NCBI RefSeq assembly: GCF_001665235.1
Contig: NZ_LZSC01000041.1
Coordinates: 1 to 64,000, forward strand
Direction: 5' to 3'
From: Mycobacterium sp. 1100029.7
GTDB taxonomy: Bacteria; Actinomycetota; Actinomycetes; Mycobacteriales; Mycobacteriaceae
DNA length: 64,000 nucleotides
Under the pieces are notes generated by a model. It searched no databases and was not told the DNA's origin. It saw only the letters and a program-made list of their open reading frames with translations. Shown here one piece after another: positions 26,665 through 34,459 of this stretch. Position numbers and translations under genes: made by a program. Every line of letters starts with the position of its first letter. Positions within the stretch are counted from its first letter, which is position 1.

Positions 26665-27407
26665 TGTCCGGTTGCCTCGCGTAGGTGTTCGGTCGCTCCG
26701 CGGCGCAGTGCCTGCGATTCGGCGGCCAGGGTGATCATTTGGAACCCGAGTTGCGCCATGGCGTGACCGGTCCTGCCGTCGTTGGCGTGAATACCTGTGA
26801 CCAGTCCGGCGTCGGTGGCCGCGCGGTGGACACTGATGATCGCATCCCGCACTTCCGGGTGCCGTGTCGATCCGACAGGCTCGTGACCCATCGAAATCGC
26901 GAGATCGGCCGGGCCGATGTAGATGCCGGTGAGTCCGTCGACCGCGAAGATGTCGCGCAGATTCGCCAGCGCCGCAGCCGTTTCGATCATCACGAACACG
27001 CTCACCCGGTCTTCGTGGGCAGCGGGATCTACACCCATGCTGGCCCGCAGCGGGCCGAAGCTGCGCACTCCCGCCGGGGGGTAGCGGGTCGCCGCCACCG
27101 CCGCCGCGGCCTGCCCGGCCGACTCGATCATCGCGATGAAGACGGCGTCGGCTCCGGCGTCGGCCACCCGCCCGATCGGTGCCGGGTCGGCGTTGGGCAA
27201 CCGCACGGCGGTGGCGATCGGTACGTGTTCCAGACGTCGCAGGATGCCGGCGATATCGGCGTCGTCGAGGTAGCCGTGCTGAGCATCGAACCCGACGTAA
27301 TCGTATCCAGCCCTGGCGAATTCCTCCGGCCCGATCACCGTGGGACCGGTGATCCAGCCGCCCCAGATCGGCGTCGACTTCGACAGCGCCGCAACGAAAT
27401 TGCTCAC
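26661..27407 (-). CDS. HpcH/HpaI-family aldolase
   Basis: A 248-residue class II pyruvate aldolase-like protein. GYDYVGFDAQHGYLDD near residue 38 carries the catalytic histidine region, ATAVRLPNADP near 68 and IETAAALANLRDIFAVDGLTGIYIGPADLAISMG near 140-175 carry the metal-binding Glu and Asp. It would cleave a 4-hydroxy-2-oxo acid to pyruvate and an aldehyde. The GTG start at 27407 is chosen for its 4-base overlap with the upstream gene; a longer frame exists but overlaps that gene by 46 bases. Confidence 0.85.
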   Translation of the reverse strand: MSNFVAALSKSTPIWGGWITGPTVIGPEEFARAGYDYVGFDAQHGYLDDADIAGILRRLEHVPIATAVRLPNADPAPIGRVADAGADAVFIAMIESAGQAAAAVAATRYPPAGVRSFGPLRASMGVDPAAHEDRVSVFVMIETAAALANLRDIFAVDGLTGIYIGPADLAISMGHEPVGSTRHPEVRDAIISVHRAATDAGLVTGIHANDGRTGHAMAQLGFQMITLAAESQALRRGATEHLREATGQ

Positions 27408-28372
27408 TGCGCGATCGCGATCTTCACGCGTTGCGGGACGGGCCGGCACGCCAGGTCAAAGGCACCCTGGACATCGTCGATACCGAAGGTGTGGGTCAGA
27501 TAGCAGCCGAGCAGTTCGGGATGGTCGGCGGCGAACTTGCCGGCATCCTCGAGCATCCGCCGCCTATCAAGTGTGACACCGGATTTCAAGGTCAGGTTGT
27601 TACGCAGCATCAGACGCATGTTAATCGGATACGCGTCGTCGTCGGCGACGCCGAAGTAGAACACGGTACCGCCGGGCGCGGCGGCTTCGACGGCGTGGCC
27701 CAGCGTGGCCACCTGATGGCCCACGGCCTCGATCACGATGTCGGCACGGTCCTGTCGGGCGAGTTGACTGACCCACCGGTCGCTGGTCGCCCGGATCACG
27801 TCGTCGACGCCGAATGTCGCTGCGAGAGAACGTCGGTCGACGGGATCGACGCCGGTCACCCGTCGCGCACCCGCGGCCTTGGCGATGTAGGAGAACAGCA
27901 GGCCGATCGACCCCTGACCGATGATCGCCACATGCCGGCCGGCCAGGTCGGGCAATTGCTCGTAGGCGTAGAGCACACACGCCAGCGGCTGCAGCCCGAC
28001 CGCCTGCGCGGCGGTCAGCGACGGATCGTATGGCGCCAGACCGTTGCCGTCGCTGACGACCCGCTCCATCATGCCGTCAAAGCCGGACGCCCACCCCACC
28101 ACGCGATCGCCCGGACGGTGCTCGGGATGCCGGCTGGCGATCACCTCGCCGGCCACTTCGTGAATCGGGAAGCCGTCTTTCTCCGCCGCACTCGGGCCGT
28201 CGTCACCGGGGAGCCGTCCCTTGGCGCCGCGGAAGCCGGGCAGATCACTGCCGCACACCCCCGCGGCCAGAAACCGCAGCAAGACTTGGCCGTCGGCCAG
28301 GTCTTCGGCGGTCTTCTCGGCGATCGAGGTTCGCTCGAACTGGTACGGGGCGACGATCCGATAGGACCACAC
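27404..28372 (-). CDS. Zinc-type alcohol dehydrogenase (MDR superfamily)
   Basis: A 322-residue medium-chain dehydrogenase. GVCGSDLPGF near residue 38 and FPIHEVAGEV near 68 supply the catalytic-zinc Cys and His-Glu; the NAD loop is IIGQGSIGLLFSYIA near 150. The four-cysteine structural zinc lobe typical of the family is absent, which explains the short length. The GTG start lies one base from the P450 stop. It probably oxidises the alcohol made by the P450. Confidence 0.85.
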   Translation of the reverse strand: MWSYRIVAPYQFERTSIAEKTAEDLADGQVLLRFLAAGVCGSDLPGFRGAKGRLPGDDGPSAAEKDGFPIHEVAGEVIASRHPEHRPGDRVVGWASGFDGMMERVVSDGNGLAPYDPSLTAAQAVGLQPLACVLYAYEQLPDLAGRHVAIIGQGSIGLLFSYIAKAAGARRVTGVDPVDRRSLAATFGVDDVIRATSDRWVSQLARQDRADIVIEAVGHQVATLGHAVEAAAPGGTVFYFGVADDDAYPINMRLMLRNNLTLKSGVTLDRRRMLEDAGKFAADHPELLGCYLTHTFGIDDVQGAFDLACRPVPQRVKIAIAQ

Positions 28373-28373
28373 G

Positions 28374-29603
28374 TCAGACCTCCACCGGGATGTTGTTCCA
28401 TCCCCATTGGAAGCTGGACGGCAGACGGGTGGCTGCCTGGCCCTGGATCTCGAAGTCGGGCACCCTGCGCAGCCACTCCTGCACCAGCACAGACACTTCC
28501 AGCCTGGCCAGGTGATAGCCGATGCAGAAGTGCTGACCGCGGCCGAATACCAGGGAGCGGGTGATGGGCCGATTCCAGATGAATTCGTCCGGGTGTTCGT
28601 ACTCGCGTTCGTCGCGATTGGCCGAGGCGAGCAGGGTGATCACGCGCTGGCCCGGCTCGATGGTTTGACCGTGAATGGTGAACGGCCGCCGCGCTGTTCG
28701 CGCGAACCATTGCGCGGGCGCGCAGTATCGCAGCATCTCCTCTCGGGCCACCGGCACGTTGGCGGCGGGGTCGGCGAGCACCGCGGACATCTGGTCGGGG
28801 CGCTGGCTGAGTTCCCACAGTCCGTGGGCGGCGATCTTGGGCACGGTCTCGGTGCCGCCGATGAAGATGCACAACATCTGCGTCGCCGCTTCGACGTCGG
28901 ACAGGGCACTGCCGTCGGGCAGCCGATAACCCAATAGGCCGTCGACCACCGGTAGCGGTCCATCGGACTGGTCGGTGCGGCGCCGTTGCACCACGGGGGT
29001 GAGGTATTGCAGGTAGTTGGGGCGTGATTGCGCGGTGTCGACGCCCTCGCCCGGGGCGGCGAGACTTCCGGCATTGACGGCGGCCAGCACCTGCGGCGCG
29101 AGTTCTGTTGATATTCCCAGTAAGTCGCAGACCATCGAGGCCGCAACGATACCGCCGTAGTCCTGGGTCAAGTCGAACGAGCCCTGCGGCAGCAGCACAT
29201 CGAGGCGCTCGTTGGCCAACTCGCGGATCCTGGCCTCCAGACCGGCAACCGAGCGCGCCCGCAGCGGCGCGGAGTGGGCGCGACGGATTTCGCCGTAGAG
29301 ATCGGTGTCGAACACGGCGTGAAACGGCAACGGGTGCAACGGCGGATCCTTGACCGGACCGGTGTTGTGCTTGGCCAGCACCGCCGCCGGGGGCAGGGTT
29401 CCTTCCGACGCGACGAAGGTTCCGTCGTTGACTTCCAGCACCTGCCAGATGTCCTCGAAACGGGACAGGGCGAAGGTGTCCCATTGCGGCATGTAATAAA
29501 CCGGGTGGTCGTCGCGCAGAGTTCGGTAGTACGGCAACGGATTTGCCATGACGTTCGCGTCGAACGGGTCGTACGCGAAGGCCGCGGAGCTCGGCGCGCT
29601 CAC
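28374..29603 (-). CDS. Cytochrome P450
   Basis: A 409-residue bacterial class I P450. The I-helix FIGGTETVPK near residue 240, EEMLR (the ExxR pair) near 285, and the heme loop FGRGQHFCIG near 350 with its cysteine are all present. GTG start at 29603, overlapping the barrel-protein gene by 4 bases. No ferredoxin or ferredoxin-reductase gene lies nearby, so electrons must come from elsewhere. It probably performs the first hydroxylation in this pathway. The CYP family is not resolved. Confidence 0.9.
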   Translation of the reverse strand: MSAPSSAAFAYDPFDANVMANPLPYYRTLRDDHPVYYMPQWDTFALSRFEDIWQVLEVNDGTFVASEGTLPPAAVLAKHNTGPVKDPPLHPLPFHAVFDTDLYGEIRRAHSAPLRARSVAGLEARIRELANERLDVLLPQGSFDLTQDYGGIVAASMVCDLLGISTELAPQVLAAVNAGSLAAPGEGVDTAQSRPNYLQYLTPVVQRRRTDQSDGPLPVVDGLLGYRLPDGSALSDVEAATQMLCIFIGGTETVPKIAAHGLWELSQRPDQMSAVLADPAANVPVAREEMLRYCAPAQWFARTARRPFTIHGQTIEPGQRVITLLASANRDEREYEHPDEFIWNRPITRSLVFGRGQHFCIGYHLARLEVSVLVQEWLRRVPDFEIQGQAATRLPSSFQWGWNNIPVEV

Positions 29604-30304
29604 TGCAACGGGGAGGGCGGTAGGGCCTGCAGGATCGAGTCCTCCCAACCGTCGCGCAGGGCCGGCGCCACGCTCATCCAGGTGACGATCTCCGCAGGTG
29701 GGCTTTCCTTCCACGAGGGGTAGTGATTCTCGAAGCATTCCCACCCGCCGTCCAGCGCCCAGTAGTGGATGACCTCGTTGAAGCGGAACGTCGTGGTGAA
29801 CGATCCCAGCCAGTGCTTGCCGGTGCGCTCCGACCACGGCACGTAAAGCCGTTCCAGTTCGCGGATGTAGTCGTCCTGACGACCCGGCTTGGTCTGCATG
29901 ATCTCCTGAATCACCAGTGTGGCAGCGAAATTGGCCTCACGTAGCTGGGTCAACGTCTTGTTGCTCGGCCCGGGGTACATGATCCGGCCCTCTCCCGAGG
30001 CGCCGATCTCGGACAGAAACGCCGACCATTTGCCGGCCGCGGCCTGATGACTGCCACCGCGGGACTGGGCCGCCCCGATCTTGGCGTAGTCGGCGAAACC
30101 GTCGATCTCCCAAATGATCGTCGCCTGCGGCCAGTGTCCGTTGTAGGGCGTGGATTCCCAGATCGCGAACAGCCGGGCGCCGAGCTCGGTCATCATCGGC
30201 GCATACGTGTCGGTGAAAACCTCGGTGAAGCGATCGGTGGACCCGGAGCCCAGGGCGATCGTCTCGTGCAGGTACAGCAGGGTGTGACCGTAATACTTCT
30301 TCAT
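29600..30304 (-). CDS. NIPSNAP-like dimeric alpha/beta-barrel protein, two repeats
   Basis: A 234-residue protein in which two halves have similar layout: residues about 1-105 (YLHETIALGSGSTDRFTEVFTDTYAPMM) and about 125-215 (VIQEIMQTKPGRQDDYIRELERLYVPWSERTG), each ending in a conserved Trp-containing strand. This fits a tandem ferredoxin-like (NIPSNAP/EthD-like) barrel. The enzymatic role is unknown. It overlaps the upstream gene by one base and the P450 by four. Confidence 0.6.
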   Translation of the reverse strand: MKKYYGHTLLYLHETIALGSGSTDRFTEVFTDTYAPMMTELGARLFAIWESTPYNGHWPQATIIWEIDGFADYAKIGAAQSRGGSHQAAAGKWSAFLSEIGASGEGRIMYPGPSNKTLTQLREANFAATLVIQEIMQTKPGRQDDYIRELERLYVPWSERTGKHWLGSFTTTFRFNEVIHYWALDGGWECFENHYPSWKESPPAEIVTWMSVAPALRDGWEDSILQALPPSPLQ

Positions 30305-30885
30305 CAGTCGAGGCGGACCAGCTCTGCGCCGACGTGCGCGTAGCTCGCCTCACACAGCAGGGTCTCGGTCGGTTCGACCAGGGCACAAGGGATTCCGGCC
30401 GCCGCAAGTGCGTAGCCCTTGAATTTGCGCGCCGCCGCACTGAGCACGTGCTGGGCTCGGGTCATGCCGCGGTTGACGCCCAGCGGCCAGCCCTCACCCC
30501 AGAGCGCGACTTCGGTCAGCCGGTCATCCAGCGACGTGAAGACCTTGTCGCGCACCCGGGCGTCGGCGCTGAACGCCTCCGCGCTGACGGCCAGGGTGTG
30601 GCTGGTCGAGCCCATCGCGGTCGAGACGAATTCTGATTCGGTGTCCAGTACCGCGACGCCGAGGATGCGCAGCGGTCGGGTGTCGCAACTGCTGGGCAAC
30701 AACACCGTCACCTCCCAGCCGGCCATCACGCGGTCGTAGAGCCAGCCGCCGGCCGAGTGCACGACGTCGACGGCGCTGTTGGCGACCACGTCCAGTCGAT
30801 AGCGAAGGCACTCGCCGCTGCCGCGAGTTGCCGGTGCAGCGCTCACCCGCTTGCTATGGCTGATGTCGAACGTCGGAGTGACCAT
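30304..30885 (-). CDS. Protein of unknown function, first gene of the P450/BVMO operon
   Basis: A 193-residue soluble protein that I do not recognise. It starts MVTPTFDISHSKRV and contains RYRLDVVANSAVDVVHSAGGWLYDRVMAGWEVTVLLP near residues 28-65 and repeated AEAFSADARVRDKV-type helices later. There is no signal peptide or transmembrane helix. The ATG start is strongly supported by GGAGGA 9 bases upstream, unlike other genes in the operon, which fits a leading gene. The 27-bp regulatory element lies 112 bases upstream. It may be a regulator or an accessory factor; neither is shown. Confidence 0.7.
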   Translation of the reverse strand: MVTPTFDISHSKRVSAAPATRGSGECLRYRLDVVANSAVDVVHSAGGWLYDRVMAGWEVTVLLPSSCDTRPLRILGVAVLDTESEFVSTAMGSTSHTLAVSAEAFSADARVRDKVFTSLDDRLTEVALWGEGWPLGVNRGMTRAQHVLSAAARKFKGYALAAAGIPCALVEPTETLLCEASYAHVGAELVRLD

Positions 30886-30996
30886 CAAATCCGTTCCTCC
30901 CGCCGCACCGAGGAGTGCGTTGCCTCCACGGCAGCTGCAGCGCTTGTCATGGGCTGTAACCGCCTCACGCACGGTGACGCGGCTCACCGCACAGCG

Positions 30997-31023
30997 TGAC
31001 ACTTCGGGCGAAATTTGTAAAGC
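30997..31023. promoter_or_regulatory. 27-bp shared element, copy 1 (TGACAC-N11-TTTGTAAAGC)
   Basis: The first of three copies with identical end sequences and an identical 11-base spacer. It lies upstream of the unknown/P450/BVMO operon (start 30885) and inside the 152-base gap after the CoA-transferase gene. The outer bases form an imperfect inverted repeat (TGACA and TGTAA). Copies 1 and 2 also share the flanking CAGCG on the left and T on the right. Confidence 0.65.
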
Positions 31024-31037
31024 TTCTCCCCGGGCGC

Positions 31038-32207
31038 TCAGGAGTCGCGGCGGGCCTTGAGTTCGTCCAGGATTTCGTCGGTGTGCTGGCCCAATTCCGG
31101 CGCCGACCAGCGCGGGGCCCACGGCGTGCCGTGGAAATCCGCAGGGGTGGCAACCATCGAGACGCCGCCTTGTCCGTCGGGCACGTCGACGAGACCGCCT
31201 GCGGCGTGGAACTGCTCGTCGGCGACCACGTCCTCCAGCGAGTTGATCGGGGACCAGAAGAAGTCCGGTTCCGCCGCGAACACTTCCGCCCACTCGTCCA
31301 GCGAGCGAGTTGCGAAGATCGCGTCCAACTCGGCGATCAGCTCGGGGCCGTTCGCGAAGCGGGCGGCGGCATCGCTGAATCGCGGATCCTCGAGCCATTC
31401 GGTGTGCCCGACGACGCGGCACAGCGGGGGCCAGTGCCGGTCGCCTTCCAGGCCGACGATCCAGAAGCGTCGTCCGTCGCCCGCGGCGTAGTTGTTCATG
31501 CACGGGTTGCCCATGGTTTCGCGTTGCCCGACCGCGATCGGCTGACCGGTCAGCAGATAGGTGTTGAGGTCGAAGCTCACGGTGTAGGCACCCTGGCGGT
31601 ACAGCGACGTCGTCACCAGCTGGCCGGCCCCGGTGCGCTCGCGGGCCAGCAGCGCCGCGCAGATGGCCGCGGCCAGGGTCATGCCGGCGGAGTGGTCGCC
31701 CATGCCGCCGCGCTGAAACGGCGGCGGGTGGCCGGGGCGGGTGAGCAGATGGGCCAGACCGGCGCGCGACCAGAACGCCGCCACATCGTAGGCGGCACGA
31801 TCCGCGTCGGGTCCGGTCTGGCCGTACCCGGTGATCAGGCCGTAGACCAGGCGCGGGTTGTGGTTAGCCAGCGCCTCGAAGTCCAGGCCGAGCCGCTGCA
31901 ACGCCCCGGGACGGACATTGGTCACGAAAACATCTGCGTCGGAAAGCAATTCCAAGGCGGTGCGGCGACCCTCGTCGGTGGTGAGGTCCAGCACGATGCT
32001 GCGCTTGTTGCGGTTGTCCATCTCGAACGGCGGGTTGACGCCGAGATCGCAGCCCAGCATCCGGCCGAACATGCGCCCCGGATCACCGGTCGGCGGTTCG
32101 ATCTTGACGACGTCGGCGCCCCAGTCGGCCAGGATGCCGCTGGCGGCCGGCCCGGCCACCCACACTCCGAGTTCGACGACTTTGAGGCCAGCTACCGGTC
32201 CTGCCAT
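31038..32207 (-). CDS. CaiB/BaiF-family (family III) CoA-transferase
   Basis: A 389-residue CoA-transferase. The N-terminal VVELGVWVAGPAASGILADWGADVVKIEPPTGD is the family signature. The catalytic aspartate is expected near residue 175, where GGMGDHSAGM reads as the family's GDxxxG region. Start at 32207 with AGGAAC about 6 bases upstream. It would move CoA between acids to activate a pathway intermediate. It lies upstream of the P450 operon but is separated by 152 bases with the shared element. Confidence 0.87.
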   Translation of the reverse strand: MAGPVAGLKVVELGVWVAGPAASGILADWGADVVKIEPPTGDPGRMFGRMLGCDLGVNPPFEMDNRNKRSIVLDLTTDEGRRTALELLSDADVFVTNVRPGALQRLGLDFEALANHNPRLVYGLITGYGQTGPDADRAAYDVAAFWSRAGLAHLLTRPGHPPPFQRGGMGDHSAGMTLAAAICAALLARERTGAGQLVTTSLYRQGAYTVSFDLNTYLLTGQPIAVGQRETMGNPCMNNYAAGDGRRFWIVGLEGDRHWPPLCRVVGHTEWLEDPRFSDAAARFANGPELIAELDAIFATRSLDEWAEVFAAEPDFFWSPINSLEDVVADEQFHAAGGLVDVPDGQGGVSMVATPADFHGTPWAPRWSAPELGQHTDEILDELKARRDS

Positions 32208-32267
32208 GGGTAAGTTCCTACTCCGTGGCTCGACCGGTCCGCACACATGCCCCCGATCGCGTGGGGA

Positions 32268-33188
32268 TCAGCTCGCCTTGAGCTGACCTCGCTGCACGAA
32301 GCGGCCGTCGTGGTCGAACTCGGTACGGTTGGCGTTGACGTAGTCGGCCACGGTCATCGGCTTGCGTCCGCCGATCACCTCGACCAGGTTGTTCTCGCCC
32401 GCGAAGATGCCGTCCTGGTAGTCCTGCGCGACGCTGCTGATGTGTTGCACGAAGAAATCTGTCATCCCCTTGGCTGCCAGACCGGCGGCGAACTCCGGGA
32501 TTTCGACGGGCTGGTAGCGGACCGGGATGCCGAGTGCGGCGGCCATTTCCCCGGCGATGCCGTAGTGGTCGAGCTCGTGGTCACCGACCAGCGGGTAGGC
32601 CTGCCGGTCGTGGGGCTCGGGGTTTTGCAGGATGGCGGCGATCACTCGGGCCTGGTCGTATCCCGCGACCGGGGCGTGGCGTCCGTTGCCGAAGGGCAGC
32701 CGCAGCACGCCTTCGTTGTCGTCGCGCTGCCATTGCCACTTCAGCCACTCGGCGAAGAAAGTGGACCGAAGGTGCGTGGTGCGGAACGCGAAGCGGTCCA
32801 GCAGTCGTTCGGCGAGCCAATGTTGCTGAGCGGCATGGCTTTTCGCCTCGCGGCGCGCGGAAATCTGGGACATGTTCACCACCGCGCCGACACCGGCCTC
32901 CGTGGCCGCCTGGGCGAAGATGGTGGTCGCGGGCAGCAGAGTGCCCGGTGCGATCGGGTAGCAGAAGTAGGCCGCGTCAACGCCAGTCATCGCCGAGCTG
33001 ACGGCGTGGAAGTTCAGCAGATCCCCCTCGACGATCTCGGCGCCGAGGTCTGCTAACGCCGCGGAGCGGTGGTCGATGCGGTGCACGAACGCGCGGACCC
33101 GGTGGCCGGCGTCGAGCAGGAGTTTGACGGTGGGCGCCCCGGTGTTGCCGGCCGGCGCAGTGATCAGGAACAGCTTCTCGGTTGCCAC
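32268..33188 (-). CDS. NmrA-like NAD(P)-binding protein
   Basis: A 306-residue atypical SDR. ITAPAGNTGAPTVKLLLDAGHRVRAFVHR at the N-terminus is a GxxGxxG-type nucleotide loop of the NmrA/azoreductase-like group. No Tyr-x-x-x-Lys catalytic pair is evident. It is divergent from the HxlR-type regulator with two copies of a palindromic site between, so it is the probable target of that regulator. Likely a quinone or NAD(P)-linked reductase or a redox sensor. Confidence 0.82.
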   Translation of the reverse strand: MATEKLFLITAPAGNTGAPTVKLLLDAGHRVRAFVHRIDHRSAALADLGAEIVEGDLLNFHAVSSAMTGVDAAYFCYPIAPGTLLPATTIFAQAATEAGVGAVVNMSQISARREAKSHAAQQHWLAERLLDRFAFRTTHLRSTFFAEWLKWQWQRDDNEGVLRLPFGNGRHAPVAGYDQARVIAAILQNPEPHDRQAYPLVGDHELDHYGIAGEMAAALGIPVRYQPVEIPEFAAGLAAKGMTDFFVQHISSVAQDYQDGIFAGENNLVEVIGGRKPMTVADYVNANRTEFDHDGRFVQRGQLKAS

Positions 33189-33200
33189 GATGTCTCCCTT

Positions 33201-33260
33201 GCTGACTAACGATTACATTATCTAGATGGAACCACTGTATGCTGACTAACGCAAGCGTTA
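33201..33260. promoter_or_regulatory. Paired operator-like repeats between NmrA and HxlR genes
   Basis: GCTGACTAACG occurs at 33201-33211 and again at 33241-33251, 40 bases apart, which is close to four helical turns. In the second copy it leads into the perfect palindrome TAACGCAAGCGTTA (33247-33260); the first reads TAACGATTACATTA (33207-33220), a degenerate version. Placement in the 85-base divergent gap fits an autoregulating HxlR dimer pair. Confidence 0.65.
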
Positions 33261-33273
33261 TCCATAGGAGCCT

Positions 33274-33762
33274 TTGATGGAATTCGAGACGCGGCTGCAG
33301 GACCGCCGGCAGTGGTCGATCAACGATCGTTGCTCGATGTCGAAGGTGCTGGAACTGCTCAGCACCAAGACCACGTTCCAGGTGCTTCGCGAATTGTTCT
33401 TCGGGACAACACGCTTCGAGGACTTCGTGGAGCGCATCGGAACGTCGGCGCCGGCGGCGTCGCGGGCGCTCAAGCAGCTCGAGTCGGCGCAGATCGTTGT
33501 GCGCGTCCCGTATCAGGAACCGGGCAGCCGTGCCCGGGACGAATACCGGCTGACCGAGGCCGGTGAGGATCTGCTGCCGGTGTTCATGGCGCTGGTGCAG
33601 TGGGGTGACACCTATCTGCAGGACGGCCCGGCGCCGCTGTCGTTCATCGACGCCGACAGCGGTGAAACCCTCGCGGTCCGGGTGACCTCGGAAACCGGGG
33701 CGCCGAAGAAGCGTTCGACCGACATTCAGATACGCGGCAGCGGCGCCGGGCGACGGCGTTAA
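33274..33762 (+). CDS. HxlR-family winged-helix regulator
   Basis: A 162-residue regulator of HxlR type. CSMSKVLELLSTKTTFQVLRELFFGTTRFEDFVERIGTSAPAASRALKQLESAQIV at residues 20-75 is the winged helix; the cysteine at about 20 is the usual redox-sensitive position. DEYRLTEAGEDLLPVFMALVQWGD completes the domain. Start follows AGGAG. It is followed after 10 bases by the DUF427 gene. It probably senses oxidants or electrophiles and controls the divergent NmrA gene. Confidence 0.85.
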   Translation: MMEFETRLQDRRQWSINDRCSMSKVLELLSTKTTFQVLRELFFGTTRFEDFVERIGTSAPAASRALKQLESAQIVVRVPYQEPGSRARDEYRLTEAGEDLLPVFMALVQWGDTYLQDGPAPLSFIDADSGETLAVRVTSETGAPKKRSTDIQIRGSGAGRRR

Positions 33763-33772
33763 CCTTGGCCTT

Positions 33773-34459
33773 ATGACTCTGGTGGCCGGACGTGGCCCGC
33801 TCAGCAGCGATCCGGCCGGACGGTTCACTCCCCCGCTGTCCGGCCCGGTGGTCTACATCGAGCCACACCCGCGGCGCGTCCAAGCCTTCCAGGACGGGCG
33901 CCCGGTGATCGACACCGAGCAGGTGCTGATGGTGCACCGCCGGGGCCGGCCGTTGAGCTACTTGTTCCGGGCCGACGAGGTGGGCGACCTGCCCGCCGAA
34001 CCCGAGCCGGAGGCACCGGGTTTCGTGCATGTGCCGTGGGACGCCGTCGACACCTGGCTCGAGGAAGGCCGCGAGCTCGTTCACTATCCGCCTAATCCGT
34101 ACCACCGGGTCGACTGCCGCCCCACCAGGCGCCGGCTGCGCGTCAGTGTCGCGGGCACCACGCTGGTCGATACCGACGACACCGTGATCGTGTTCGAGAC
34201 CTCTTTACAGCCAAGGCTTTACGTCGATCCCGCGCACGTGCGCACCGATCTGCTGCGACCTTCGGAGACGACCAGTTACTGCAACTACAAGGGTTTCGCG
34301 ACGTACTGGTCTTTTCTGGACCGGGGGGCCGAGGTCGACGACATTGCCTGGAGTTACCCTGACCCGCCGCCGGAAAGCCGGCCCATCAAAGGCTTTCTCA
34401 GCTTCGACGACACCCGGGGCGACGTGCTGGCCGAGCTGCCGGTCAACCCCCGTAGCTAG
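33773..34459 (+). CDS. Tandem DUF427-domain protein
   Basis: A 228-residue protein with two DUF427 domains: residues about 35-115, and about 120-215, where RPSETTSYCNYKGFATYW is the family motif. DUF427 proteins are small beta-rich proteins of unknown function. It is cotranscribed with the HxlR regulator. Its last 17 bases overlap the end of the convergent acyl-CoA dehydrogenase. Confidence 0.8.
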   Translation: MTLVAGRGPLSSDPAGRFTPPLSGPVVYIEPHPRRVQAFQDGRPVIDTEQVLMVHRRGRPLSYLFRADEVGDLPAEPEPEAPGFVHVPWDAVDTWLEEGRELVHYPPNPYHRVDCRPTRRRLRVSVAGTTLVDTDDTVIVFETSLQPRLYVDPAHVRTDLLRPSETTSYCNYKGFATYWSFLDRGAEVDDIAWSYPDPPPESRPIKGFLSFDDTRGDVLAELPVNPRS

